Positions 1-6,701 of a stretch of DNA of 6,701 bases are shown here, piece after piece. Below the pieces are notes generated by a model. The model had not been told where the DNA came from. It saw nothing but the letters and a program-made list of their open reading frames with translations, and did no database searches. Every line of letters begins with the position of its first letter. Positions within the stretch are counted from its first letter, which is position 1. The stretch lies in NCBI GenBank assembly GCA_023390695.1, contig JAEWCJ010000485.1:1-6701 (forward strand). Direction: 5' to 3'. The DNA comes from Pseudomonadota bacterium (GTDB lineage: Bacteria; Pseudomonadota; Alphaproteobacteria; Rhizobiales; Xanthobacteraceae). Both the position numbers and the translations under genes were made by a program.

Positions 1-72
1 GGACAGGTTCCCGCCGTTATTGAGCGGGGCACTCCCCTGCTCGCCAGCCATGCCATCGACCTCCAGCAAACA

Positions 73-1371
73 ATGCCGGAACGGCCGAGATCCGACATGC
101 GCCGTATTGTGGTCTGGGGATGCGTACTCCTCTTCGTGCATATCGGCGCGGTGGGCGTATGGGCCAGCACCGTTCCGCTGCGCAGCGCAGTCATCGCACC
201 CGGCGTGGTCAAGGTGCTCTCCAAGCGCAAGGCCGTGCAGCATCTGGACGGCGGCATCGTGAAGACGGTGTATGTGCGCGAGAACGAACATGTCGAGCGC
301 GACCAGCTTATCGCGCAGCTCGACACGACGCAGATCGAAGCCAGCATCGCTTCGCTCGAAACTAGACTGTTCGCGAATCTCGCGCTGGAAGCGCGCATCG
401 ACGCCGAGGAAACCGGCGCCAAACGCATCGTGTTTCCAAAGGAGTTGCAAGACAGCGCGGCGCGCATCGATGCGCGCATCGCCATGCAAAGCCAGGAAGC
501 CGAATACGCCGCTCGCTCGGCCTCGCTTGAAGGAGAATGGAAGCTTATCGACCAGCAGACATTGCAGGCGGAGCACACAATCCGCGGTCACCAGCACAAT
601 ACCGAGGGCCTGCAGCGGCAACTCGCCTATCTGAAGGACGAGATCAAGGATATGGACGTGCTTTTGGACAAAGGTCTCGCCAGAAAGCCTCGCGTACTCG
701 CGCTGAAACGCGCGGAGGCCGATATCGAAGCACGGATCGAGCGGAACGCTGCTTCTGTTGCCGAAGCCCGCGCAAAGATCGCGGAGCTCGACGACAGGCG
801 CAGACAACTCGTTTATGGCCGTACGCAGGATATTGCCAAACAACGCCACGCTGCGCGGGCGGAAATCGGCGATCTTCGTTACCGTATCGCGGCCCTGCGC
901 GACAAACTTGCGCGCAGCGAATTGCGCGCACCCGAGCGCGGCACCGTGGTCGGTCTCGACAGCCGAAATCTCAACGCCGTGCTGGCGCCGCGCGAGACAT
1001 TGCTCGAAATCGTTCCGACGCAGGACCGCCTGGTGATCGAGGCCACCCTGAAGCCGACAGATCGTGAGGAAGCCTATGTCGGGCAGCCCGCCCGTGTCCG
1101 CGTTCTTGCCTTCAATCTCAGGCGCACGCCGATCATGGAGGGCAAGGTGACCGCCGTCTCAGCCGACGCCCTGACCGACCCCAAGATCAACACCACCTAT
1201 TATCAGGCGGAGGTCGAACTCACGCCGTCACCGGATGTGCAGTCTTACATATCCTCGCTGCAGCCGGGCATGCCAGTCGAGGTGTTTCTCGAGACTGGAG
1301 AACGGACCTTCGCCGAATATTTGCTACAACCAATCATGGTCCGCATGAATCGCGCCTTCAGGGAGAGCTAA
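73..1371 (+). CDS. HlyD-family periplasmic adaptor of a type I secretion system (5' end uncertain)
   Basis: This is a membrane fusion protein that would link an inner-membrane ABC exporter to a TolC-like outer-membrane channel. From the ATG at 73 it has 432 residues, a usual length for the family. A short cytoplasmic tail precedes one membrane anchor (about residues 11-31). The first half of a lipoyl-like domain follows (QHLDGGIVKTVYVRENEHV, about 57-75, continuing to 84). A long helical hairpin (about 86-285) contains LLDKGLARKPRVLALKR, a segment typical of type I adaptors. The second lipoyl half is SELRAPERGTVVGL, and a beta-barrel region ends in GMPVEVFLETGERTFAEYLLQP, close to the family C-terminal signature. 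The start is not settled: the frame is open to the left edge with no stop, the ATG at 73 has no clear Shine-Dalgarno, and the ATG at 97 would leave almost no cytoplasmic tail. The true start may lie outside the window. The secreted substrate is unknown; PrsE/PrtE-like proteins are the nearest type I recall. Confidence 0.9.
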   Translation: MPERPRSDMRRIVVWGCVLLFVHIGAVGVWASTVPLRSAVIAPGVVKVLSKRKAVQHLDGGIVKTVYVRENEHVERDQLIAQLDTTQIEASIASLETRLFANLALEARIDAEETGAKRIVFPKELQDSAARIDARIAMQSQEAEYAARSASLEGEWKLIDQQTLQAEHTIRGHQHNTEGLQRQLAYLKDEIKDMDVLLDKGLARKPRVLALKRAEADIEARIERNAASVAEARAKIAELDDRRRQLVYGRTQDIAKQRHAARAEIGDLRYRIAALRDKLARSELRAPERGTVVGLDSRNLNAVLAPRETLLEIVPTQDRLVIEATLKPTDREEAYVGQPARVRVLAFNLRRTPIMEGKVTAVSADALTDPKINTTYYQAEVELTPSPDVQSYISSLQPGMPVEVFLETGERTFAEYLLQPIMVRMNRAFRES

Positions 1372-1375
1372 ACGA

Positions 1376-2371
1376 ATGGCTTTGTCCGCAATTCGTTCCG
1401 GCGCCTTCGTCTGTGCGCTGGGACTGAGCACGGCAGCCGCCGCAGACAGCATCCAGCTGAAACTGCCTGTCGCCTGCGAGGTCGGACGCACCTGCTTTAT
1501 TCAGACCTATGTCGACGCCGACCCCTCATCGGCCGCCCGGGATTACCGGTGTGGAAGCCTGACCTATGACGGCCACAACGGCACGGACTTCCGGCTGCCG
1601 TCCATGGAAGCGCAGCGCACCGGGGTTGACGTGTTGGCCGCCGCGGACGGGCGCGTTCTGCGCATGCGCGACGATGTTGCCGACGTCAGCGTGCGCGAAG
1701 GCGACCGTGAGGCCGTGAGCGGCAAGGAATGCGGCAACGGGCTCGTCGTTGAACATGCGGGCGGCTGGGAAACGCAATACTGCCATATGGCCCGCGGCAG
1801 TCTGCAGGTCCGGCCTGGCCAGACGGTCAAGGCCGGGCAATCGCTGGGACGGATCGGTCTCTCGGGCCTCACCGAATACCCGCATCTCCATTTTACGGTT
1901 CGCCACGAGGGCAAGGTGACGGATCCCTTCGCCCATGGTGCACCGCCCGGCAACTGCAGCGGCGGCGAAATGCTATGGGAGCCGTCGCTGCGCAAGGCGC
2001 TCGCCTACCAGGAGCGGACCATCGTCAATGCCGGCTTCGCCACCGGTGCGGTCAGCATGAAGACGATCGAGGATGGCGATCCGGACCGGACGGCGCCGGA
2101 TACCGATGCGGCGGCGCTGGTCGCTTATGTGCGCGCCATCGGCCTCAAGTCGGGCGATGTGCAGTCGCTTGCGCTGCGATCGCCGTTGGGCAAGGAGATT
2201 GCGAAGAACCGGCTCGCCCCGCTCGAGCGCAACAGAGCGCAATCTTTTCTGTTCGCCGGCCGGAAACGTCCGGCGAACGGCTGGGACCGCGGCACCTATC
2301 AGGCGACGTATATTGTGGAACAAAACGGTCAGGTTGTATTGCAGCGGGATCTGGAAGTGGAGCTCAAGTGA
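1376..2371 (+). CDS. Exported M23-family (LytM-type) zinc metallopeptidase
   Basis: This is a predicted periplasmic or secreted endopeptidase, probably cutting peptide cross-links of peptidoglycan, as is known for M23. It has 331 residues. A Sec signal peptide is visible (hydrophobic residues 9-22, cleavage likely after Ala23 in AAA-DS). The M23 domain spans about residues 64-190. Its motif H67-x3-D71 (in YDGHNGTD) and H172 of HLH would bind zinc, and H137 (in QYCHM) and H170 fit the catalytic histidines, so the enzyme should be active. Six cysteines in the mature part (34, 40, 59, 119, 136, 194) suggest disulfides. The C-terminal part (about 200-331) has alternating hydrophobic strands ending in GTYQATYIVEQNGQVVLQRD, and may be a beta-sandwich domain of unknown role. 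The ATG lies 4 bp after the adaptor stop, with GGGAGAG about 8 bases upstream, so the two are probably translated from one mRNA. The partner or substrate is not evident. Confidence 0.9.
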   Translation: MALSAIRSGAFVCALGLSTAAAADSIQLKLPVACEVGRTCFIQTYVDADPSSAARDYRCGSLTYDGHNGTDFRLPSMEAQRTGVDVLAAADGRVLRMRDDVADVSVREGDREAVSGKECGNGLVVEHAGGWETQYCHMARGSLQVRPGQTVKAGQSLGRIGLSGLTEYPHLHFTVRHEGKVTDPFAHGAPPGNCSGGEMLWEPSLRKALAYQERTIVNAGFATGAVSMKTIEDGDPDRTAPDTDAAALVAYVRAIGLKSGDVQSLALRSPLGKEIAKNRLAPLERNRAQSFLFAGRKRPANGWDRGTYQATYIVEQNGQVVLQRDLEVELK

Positions 2372-2563
2372 GCGCGACACGAACAGAGTCAGAACTTCTC
2401 ATCTGCTCACGCATAAAAGGCTCGGAAATCATCGCCCGGACGCAGAAGTTTCGACCGTTTCTATCAATTTGGACGCACCCAATATTACCCGGTTAACTTC
2501 GGTCTTGCCGTAAACTGTCCGCTGCGGCAAACTCTCTGTTCGTCCCAAAGACACGGAAAAATA
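2372..2563 (+). promoter_or_regulatory. Intergenic region, presumed promoter/leader of the sugar importer operon
   Basis: This 192-bp gap is the only sizeable non-coding stretch and is more AT-rich than its flanks. It separates the adaptor/peptidase pair from the importer genes, which makes it the natural place for the importer promoter. I see no strong sigma-70 promoter. The best weak candidate is TTGGAC (2469-2474), an 18-base spacer, then TTAACT (2493-2498), which matches consensus poorly. No GC hairpin followed by a T-run marks the end of the upstream operon. Just before the next ATG, ACGGAAAA is only a modest Shine-Dalgarno. Confidence 0.45.
2505..2530. promoter_or_regulatory. Inverted repeat TTGCCG-N14-CGGCAA, candidate operator
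   Basis: Two perfect 6-bp arms (2505-2510 and 2525-2530) are separated by 14 bases, and the right arm ends 33 bp before the start codon of the importer ATPase. The position suits a repressor site for a sugar-responsive regulator, since such importers are usually controlled by LacI-, ROK- or DeoR-type proteins. No regulator gene is in the window, and six-base arms can occur by chance, so the assignment is tentative. Confidence 0.25.
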
Positions 2564-4096
2564 ATGGACGCACGGGGAGTTGAGCCGTCAACGGTTGGCC
2601 GGAACACGCCAACCGGGCCGCTATTCGAATTACGAGGGATATCCAAGCAGTTTCCAGGTGTGCGCGCGCTCGATGAGGTCTCATTCGAGATCCGCGCCGG
2701 CGAAACACATATGCTGCTGGGAGAAAACGGCGCCGGAAAATCCACACTGATGAAAGTGTTGTGCGGCGCTTATTCGAGCGATGCCGGCGCGTTCTTTCAC
2801 CATGGCGAAAAAGTGGACATAATCTCCCCGGCGGATGCGCGGCGCTTCGGCATTGCCGTCATCTTCCAGGAATTCACGCTCGTCCCCTACCTCGACATCG
2901 CACAGAACATCTTTCTCGGCCGCGAGTTTCCCAACCGTATCCCCGGCACCGTCGACCGGAAGCGCCTTTATAAAGAAGCGCGCCGGGTGCTGGACATGAT
3001 CGGATTCGACATCGATCCGAAACGCCCGGTCCACACACTCGGCATCGCGCAACAGCAGATGGTGGAGATCGCCAAGGCGCTGTCGCAGGACGCGCGGATC
3101 CTGGTGATGGACGAACCGACGGCCGCGCTCTCCGATCGTGAAACCGAGTTGCTGTTCGCGATGATCGGACGCCTGAAGGCGCAGGGCGTCGCCATCGTTT
3201 ATATCTCGCATCGTCTGCCGGAGGTGTTTGCGCTCGGCGACCGCATCACCGTCCTGCGGGACGGCCGCAAGATCGGATCGATGCTGCCGTCGGAAACGTC
3301 TCCCGAGGCGCTCGTGGCGCTGATGGTCGGCCGTTCCGTCGATCATACCTATGCACGCGAATTCTTCCCGCCCGGAGACATCGCGCTCGAGGTCAAGGAT
3401 CTCGCGTCCGACAACGGCATTTCCGGGATCAACCTGAATGTGCGCGCGGGCGAGATCGTCGGTCTCTGCGGGCTTGTCGGTTCGGGGCGCAGCGAGGTGG
3501 CGCGTGCGATCTTCGGCGCCGACCGCGTCACCGCCGGCGAAATCCGCCTGTTTGATCAGAAGATGCGCGGGCTGCCGGAAGATTCCGCCCGTCGCGGCAT
3601 GGGCATGATACCGGAAAATCGCAAGGTGCAAGGCCTGGCGCTGAACCGCTCGGTACGCGACAACATCCTTCTGGCCGGTCTTGCCAAGATATTTCCAAGC
3701 GGGCTTTTCTCGCCGGGCCGTGCGCGCGAGATCGCGCAAGCCACCATCGACCGGCTGCGCATCGCGACGCCAAGCCCGAACCGTCCGGTCGGCGTCCTGT
3801 CCGGCGGCAACCAGCAAAAAGTCGTCGTCGGGAAATGGCTGAACGCCAATTCCCGATTCTTCATCTTCGACGAACCCACCCGGGGCATCGACGTCGGCGC
3901 CAAGGCCGAGATCTTCGCGCTGCTGGAATCGCTTGTGCGCGACGGCGCCGCCATCCTGATGATCAGTTCGGAACAGACGGAAATCGTTCACGTCTGCGCC
4001 CGCGCCTATGTGATGCGCGACGGCCGCATTGCCGGAGAGCTGGCCCGCGACGAACTGACGGAAACAAACATCGTGCGACTGGGAATGCATCAATGA
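2564..4096 (+). CDS. Sugar ABC importer, double-domain ATP-binding protein (RbsA/MglA/XylG class)
   Basis: This cytoplasmic ATPase powers the importer encoded by the next three genes. Its 510 residues form two fused nucleotide-binding domains, the hallmark of CUT2 importers. Domain 1 has Walker A GENGAGKST (53-61), Q-loop Gln102, signature loop LGIAQQQ (159-165), Walker B with catalytic Glu (VMDEP, D183/E184) and H-loop His216. Domain 2 has a degenerate Walker A GLVGSGRS (303-310, Arg309 where Lys is usual), a canonical signature LSGGNQQ (412-418), Walker B FDEPTRGID (435-443) and SSE (468-470) in place of the H-loop histidine. The degenerate second Walker A is normal for this family. The ATG at 2564 is the only plausible start. 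It leaves about 20 extra residues before FELRGISKQF, where most relatives begin. The stop overlaps the next start (ATGA, 4093-4096), implying translational coupling. The transported sugar cannot be read from this protein. Confidence 0.95.
   Translation: MDARGVEPSTVGRNTPTGPLFELRGISKQFPGVRALDEVSFEIRAGETHMLLGENGAGKSTLMKVLCGAYSSDAGAFFHHGEKVDIISPADARRFGIAVIFQEFTLVPYLDIAQNIFLGREFPNRIPGTVDRKRLYKEARRVLDMIGFDIDPKRPVHTLGIAQQQMVEIAKALSQDARILVMDEPTAALSDRETELLFAMIGRLKAQGVAIVYISHRLPEVFALGDRITVLRDGRKIGSMLPSETSPEALVALMVGRSVDHTYAREFFPPGDIALEVKDLASDNGISGINLNVRAGEIVGLCGLVGSGRSEVARAIFGADRVTAGEIRLFDQKMRGLPEDSARRGMGMIPENRKVQGLALNRSVRDNILLAGLAKIFPSGLFSPGRAREIAQATIDRLRIATPSPNRPVGVLSGGNQQKVVVGKWLNANSRFFIFDEPTRGIDVGAKAEIFALLESLVRDGAAILMISSEQTEIVHVCARAYVMRDGRIAGELARDELTETNIVRLGMHQ
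2592..2615. repeat. Perfect 8-bp inverted repeat with 8-base loop at the start of the ATPase gene
   Basis: The arms CGGTTGGC (2592-2599) and GCCAACCG (2608-2615) are exact reverse complements around an 8-base loop. The repeat lies 28 bases inside the ATPase reading frame, in its variable N-terminal extension rather than in conserved domain sequence. In mRNA it would form a stable stem-loop close to the ribosome binding site. In DNA it could be a protein-binding site. The repeat is seen directly; a function is inference only. Confidence 0.45.
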
Positions 4097-5046
4097 GCGC
4101 CCCTCAATCAGCGGCCATCGACTCGTCTCTGATCTCCAGAATTCCCGGCGTCGCCGTCGCGCTTGTCGCACTCGTGGTCGTTTTCGGGATCACGAGCCCG
4201 AATTTCCTCAGCGTCGGCAACATCACCAATATCCTGGTCCAGTCGACGATTCTGCTGCTGGTCGCCCTGCCGATGACGCTGATCATCATGACGGAAGGTC
4301 TCGATCTTTCGGCCGGCGCCGTGCTCACATTCGCCTCGATCATCCTCGCCAGTGTCAGCATCGCGACCGGATCGGTGGCCTTCGGGATTCTCGCCGGGCT
4401 GGCGGCGGCACTGGCATTTGGCATTCTAAACGGCTCGCTGATCGCCTTTTTCGGCATTCCGCCTTTCATCGTCACGCTCGGCACGCTTGGCGTCGCGCAG
4501 GGGCTTTCCCTTGTCGTCACCGACGGACAGAGTGTCGTCGGCATCCCGGAGGTGATCGGGCAGCTCTATGCGGCAAGCCTTCTCGGCATCCCGCTGCCGA
4601 TCATCATCAGCATCCTGGCCTATGCCTTCACTCACGTGCTGCTCTACCACACGCCGTTCGGCAACTATATTTTTGCGCTTGGCGGCAATCGCGAGGCGCT
4701 GCGGCTTGCCGGCGTTTCCGACCGCAAGATCCTGATCGGCGTCTATGCGCTGGGCGGCGTGATGGTCGGCTTTGCGGCGTTGCTGATGACCGCCCGCATG
4801 AATGCCGCGCATCCGACTGCCGCGATCGGCATGGAATTCGACGCCATCGCCGCCGTCGCGGTCGGCGGCACCTCTTTCGAACGCGGCGACGGCTGGCTGC
4901 TTGGCACCCTGCTCGGCGTGCTCGCCGTCGGCGTGCTGCGCAACGGACTCAATCTGCTCGCCGTCCCCTCCTCGGTACAGGTGGCGTGCATCGGCGGGCT
5001 GGTCATCGCGGCCTTGCTGATCGACGGATTGCGGGGGCGCAAATGA
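4093..5046 (+). CDS. Sugar ABC importer permease 1 (RbsC-like, BPD_transp_2 family)
   Basis: This is an inner-membrane channel subunit of the CUT2 importer, expected to pair with the permease encoded next. It has 317 residues and about 8-10 hydrophobic segments (the first around 17-33, the last around 297-311). Family landmarks are EGLDLSAG (68-75), corresponding to the usual GGIDLSVG, then GGNREALRLAGV (197-208) and AVAVGGTSFERGDGW (254-268) before a final helix pair with LRNGLNLL (282-289). The usual GGTSLxGGxG loop reads GGTSFERGDG here, a mild departure. The frame is open well upstream inside the ATPase gene, but the ATG at 4093 gives the normal family N-terminus (MSAPQ). It overlaps the ATPase stop by four bases, with GGGAA about eight bases upstream. 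The solute is not determinable from this subunit. Confidence 0.94.
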   Translation: MSAPQSAAIDSSLISRIPGVAVALVALVVVFGITSPNFLSVGNITNILVQSTILLLVALPMTLIIMTEGLDLSAGAVLTFASIILASVSIATGSVAFGILAGLAAALAFGILNGSLIAFFGIPPFIVTLGTLGVAQGLSLVVTDGQSVVGIPEVIGQLYAASLLGIPLPIIISILAYAFTHVLLYHTPFGNYIFALGGNREALRLAGVSDRKILIGVYALGGVMVGFAALLMTARMNAAHPTAAIGMEFDAIAAVAVGGTSFERGDGWLLGTLLGVLAVGVLRNGLNLLAVPSSVQVACIGGLVIAALLIDGLRGRK

Positions 5047-6017
5047 GCGTTGCCGCCTCCGCCGACAAACAGCGCCGCTTCTCGCTGCCGCCGGAGCTGG
5101 CGCAGATGGCCTATCGCCTGCTGGCGGCGGCCATCATCTGTGCGGCCCTGTCGATGCTCAGCGACGTGTTCTTCACCGCCAACAACCTTCTCAACGTTCT
5201 GCGGCAGACGGCGCTCCTGTTCCTGCTCGCCTCCGGTCTCACCTTGGTGATCCTGACCGCCGGGCTCGACCTGTCGGTCGGCGCCAATGTCGCGCTCTCC
5301 GCCTGCCTTGCCGCTACCGTCATCAAAAGCACCGGCCAGCCGCTGCTCGGCTTCGTGGTCGGGCTGGGTTGCGGCGCACTGATCGGCTTCGTCAACGGCA
5401 TTCTGGTGACGCTGCTGCGCATCCCGTCCTTCATCGCGACCTACGGGATGCTGTGGATCCTGTCGGGCATCACTTATTACTATATGGCGGGCGAGACCAT
5501 TCATGGCTTCCCGCCTTCGTTCCGGCAGCTCGGCAGCGGCTATCTGTTCGGCATCCCGATGCCGGTCTATGTGATGGTGCTGTTCCTGCTGCTCGGCACC
5601 TGGTTCGCGCAGCGCACCGTCTGGGGCCAGCAGATTTACGCGATCGGCGCCAACCCGGTGGCCGCCAGCCTCTCCGGCGTACCGGTGCAGCGGCGGCTCG
5701 TGCTCGTCTACACGTTCAGCGGCGCGATGGCCGGCCTCGCCTCACTGATCATCCTGGCGCGCATCAATTCCGCCCAGGGCGACATCGGCGAGGAGCTAAC
5801 CCTGCCCGCCATCGCCGCGGTGCTGATCGGCGGCACCTCGCTGTTCGGCGGCATCGGCTCGGTCGCCGGCACGCTCATCGGCGCCCTGATCCTGACGCTC
5901 GTCCTCAACGGCATGAACCTGCTGCACGTCAACGCATCCTGGCAGCCGCTGGTCACCGGCGTGATCGTCATTCTTGCGGTGTGGATCGATACCCGCACCC
6001 GCAAGCTCGCGGAATGA
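5043..6017 (+). CDS. Sugar ABC importer permease 2 (RbsC-like, BPD_transp_2 family)
   Basis: This is the second inner-membrane subunit, likely forming a heterodimer with permease 1. It has 324 residues. After a polar N-terminus of about 22 residues come roughly 8-10 hydrophobic segments. Conserved landmarks are TAGLDLSVG (72-80), YAIGANPVAASLSGV (199-213), IGGTSLFGGIGS (262-273) and NGMNLLHV (289-296), all close to family consensus and more typical than those of permease 1. The frame stays open 57 bases further upstream, but the ATG at 5043 (MSVAAS) overlaps the permease 1 stop in an ATGA junction and follows a G-rich stretch (GCGGGGGCG). That junction matches the previous one, so translational coupling is likely. 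Two distinct permeases are common in CUT2 cassettes, whereas E. coli Rbs uses one as a homodimer. Confidence 0.94.
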   Translation: MSVAASADKQRRFSLPPELAQMAYRLLAAAIICAALSMLSDVFFTANNLLNVLRQTALLFLLASGLTLVILTAGLDLSVGANVALSACLAATVIKSTGQPLLGFVVGLGCGALIGFVNGILVTLLRIPSFIATYGMLWILSGITYYYMAGETIHGFPPSFRQLGSGYLFGIPMPVYVMVLFLLLGTWFAQRTVWGQQIYAIGANPVAASLSGVPVQRRLVLVYTFSGAMAGLASLIILARINSAQGDIGEELTLPAIAAVLIGGTSLFGGIGSVAGTLIGALILTLVLNGMNLLHVNASWQPLVTGVIVILAVWIDTRTRKLAE

Positions 6018-6044
6018 AGTCATCCCGAACATCAAAACCGATAC

Positions 6045-6050
6045 GGAGGA
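6045..6050 (+). promoter_or_regulatory. Strong ribosome binding site GGAGGA of the binding-protein gene
   Basis: GGAGGA ends four bases before the ATG at 6055. It is the best Shine-Dalgarno match in the window and fixes this start. It fits the general need for binding protein in excess over the membrane subunits, which here are initiated from overlapping starts with weaker sites. Confidence 0.8.
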
Positions 6051-6054
6051 AACC

Positions 6055-6701
6055 ATGAAATATCTCGCTACCGGCTTCGCCACCGCCCTGGCGATGACCG
6101 CCGTGCTCGGCACCGCACACGCCGACGGCGAAACCATCGCCGTCTTCACCAAGAACCAGACCAATCCGTATTTCCAGGCGGTGCGCGTCGGCACCGAGAC
6201 CGCCGGCAAAGCACTGAAGGCCAGGATAATCCAGTATGTCCCGACCAAGCCCGATAGCATTCCGGAGCAGCTCTCGCAGGTCGAGGACGTGATCGTCAAA
6301 AAGCCGGACGCGGTCGTCTTCATCCCGGTCGATTACAAGGCGCTGGTGCCGGCCGTCGCCAAGATCGACGGCGCCAAGATTCCGATCGTCAACGTCACCG
6401 ACCGCATCGCCAGCGGCAATATCGTCGCCTATGTCGGCGCCGACGATTACAATATCGGCCTCGAGACCGCGCGCTATCTGCTCAAGACCATGGGCGGCAA
6501 GGGCAATGTCATCATCCTCGAAGGCGTAAAGGGCTCGCTCACCAATATCGACCGCGTGCGCGGCTTCACCGACGCGCTCAAGGAATTTCCGAATGTGAAG
6601 TTGCTCGCCCAGCAGCCGGCCAATTACCAGCGGCTGCAGGCGCTGCAGGTGATGGAAAACCTGATGCAGTCGCATCCGCAGATCGACGGCGTGCTCGCCG
6701 C
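6055..6701 (+). CDS. Periplasmic sugar-binding protein of the ABC importer (RbsB-like, Peripla_BP_4), 3' end cut by window
   Basis: This protein captures the solute in the periplasm and delivers it to the permease pair. About 215 residues are present, with no stop before the window ends; relatives have roughly 310-340. A Sec signal peptide is clear (MKYLATGFATALAMTAVLG, cleavage likely after Ala23 in AHA-D). The mature part begins with ETIAVFTKNQTNPYFQAV. Here N37-P38-Y39-F40 aligns with the N-P-F-F ligand segment of RbsB, and TDR (115-117, D116/R117) with its ligand Asp-Arg pair. Further on, VGADDYNIG (127-135), NVIILEG (151-157) and DRVRGF (166-171) follow the ribose-class fold. It does not resemble LsrB. 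The class is secure, but the ligand is not: ribose, another pentose, a polyol or a related sugar are all possible. The gene lies 37 bp after permease 2, in the same operon. Confidence 0.93.
   Translation, partial: MKYLATGFATALAMTAVLGTAHADGETIAVFTKNQTNPYFQAVRVGTETAGKALKARIIQYVPTKPDSIPEQLSQVEDVIVKKPDAVVFIPVDYKALVPAVAKIDGAKIPIVNVTDRIASGNIVAYVGADDYNIGLETARYLLKTMGGKGNVIILEGVKGSLTNIDRVRGFTDALKEFPNVKLLAQQPANYQRLQALQVMENLMQSHPQIDGVLA

Noticed and set aside
1..23. A possible 3' end of an upstream gene, ending in TGA at 21-23.
   Set aside because: Only seven codons are visible. An ABC exporter gene is expected here from the adaptor's presence, but so short a tail cannot be identified.
2251..2278. A 9-bp inverted repeat (GTTCGCCGG / CCGGCGAAC, 10-base loop) that resembles a terminator stem.
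   Set aside because: It lies inside the peptidase coding region, about 90 bases before the stop, with no following T-run. The GC-rich codons of FAGRKRPANG explain most of it. An alternative smaller hairpin (CCGGA-AACG-TCCGG) overlaps it.
2681..4171. A 496-codon open frame on the minus strand opposite the importer ATPase.
   Set aside because: It mirrors a highly conserved ATPase gene in GC-rich DNA, where stop codons on the opposite strand are rare. Its translation is rich in Asp, His and Arg without recognisable motifs, and it runs across the ATPase-permease junction.
4743..5504. A 253-codon minus-strand open frame opposite the permease genes.
   Set aside because: It overlaps two convincing membrane-protein genes over its whole length. 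Its Gln/Arg/Asp-rich, low-complexity translation is typical of an antisense shadow.
5968..6675. A 235-codon minus-strand open frame opposite the binding-protein gene.
   Set aside because: The plus strand encodes a clear signal peptide and sugar-binding fold with a strong ribosome binding site. The minus-strand product has no recognisable domain.
2564..6701. An AI-2 (Lsr) uptake operon, suggested by gene order.
   Set aside because: The binding protein has ribose-class ligand segments and lacks LsrB-like sequence, and the same gene order occurs in other CUT2 importers. No lsrK, lsrR, lsrF or lsrG gene is visible.

Overview
The window looks like a chromosomal or megaplasmid segment of an alphaproteobacterium, most likely in Hyphomicrobiales (Rhizobiales). 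This rests on high GC with GC-rich third codon positions, and on the style of the encoded proteins: a PrsE-like HlyD adaptor and a rhizobial-type ribose-class sugar ABC cassette. No 16S or other taxonomic marker is present, so the assignment is an inference. All recognisable genes are on the + strand, and coding density is high.

Left module (about 1-2371): a HlyD-family adaptor of a type I secretion system, whose reading frame is still open at the left edge. Four bases later comes an exported M23 (LytM-type) zinc metallopeptidase. The two are almost certainly co-transcribed. The ATPase/permease partner of the adaptor and any secreted substrate would lie upstream, outside the window.

Spacer (2372-2563): 192 bp without a gene and visibly more AT-rich. 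It holds the presumed promoter region of the next operon and an imperfectly placed inverted repeat that could be an operator. No clear rho-independent terminator was seen.

Right module (2564-6701, running off the right edge): a complete ribose/galactose-class (CUT2) ABC importer in the order ATPase, permease, permease, substrate-binding protein. The first three genes are joined by 4-bp ATGA stop/start overlaps. The binding-protein gene follows 37 bp later with a strong GGAGGA ribosome binding site and is cut by the window end. The binding protein captures a sugar or sugar-like solute in the periplasm, the two different permeases form a heterodimeric channel, and the double-NBD ATPase drives uptake. 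The solute cannot be named from this window, because no catabolic gene or regulator is included.

Overall this is ordinary, well-conserved transport and envelope biology. I found no convincing sign of an undescribed system, mobile element, CRISPR array or RNA gene. The points worth a second look are the adaptor-peptidase pairing, the asymmetric ATP sites of the importer ATPase, and two inverted repeats at the start of the sugar operon.
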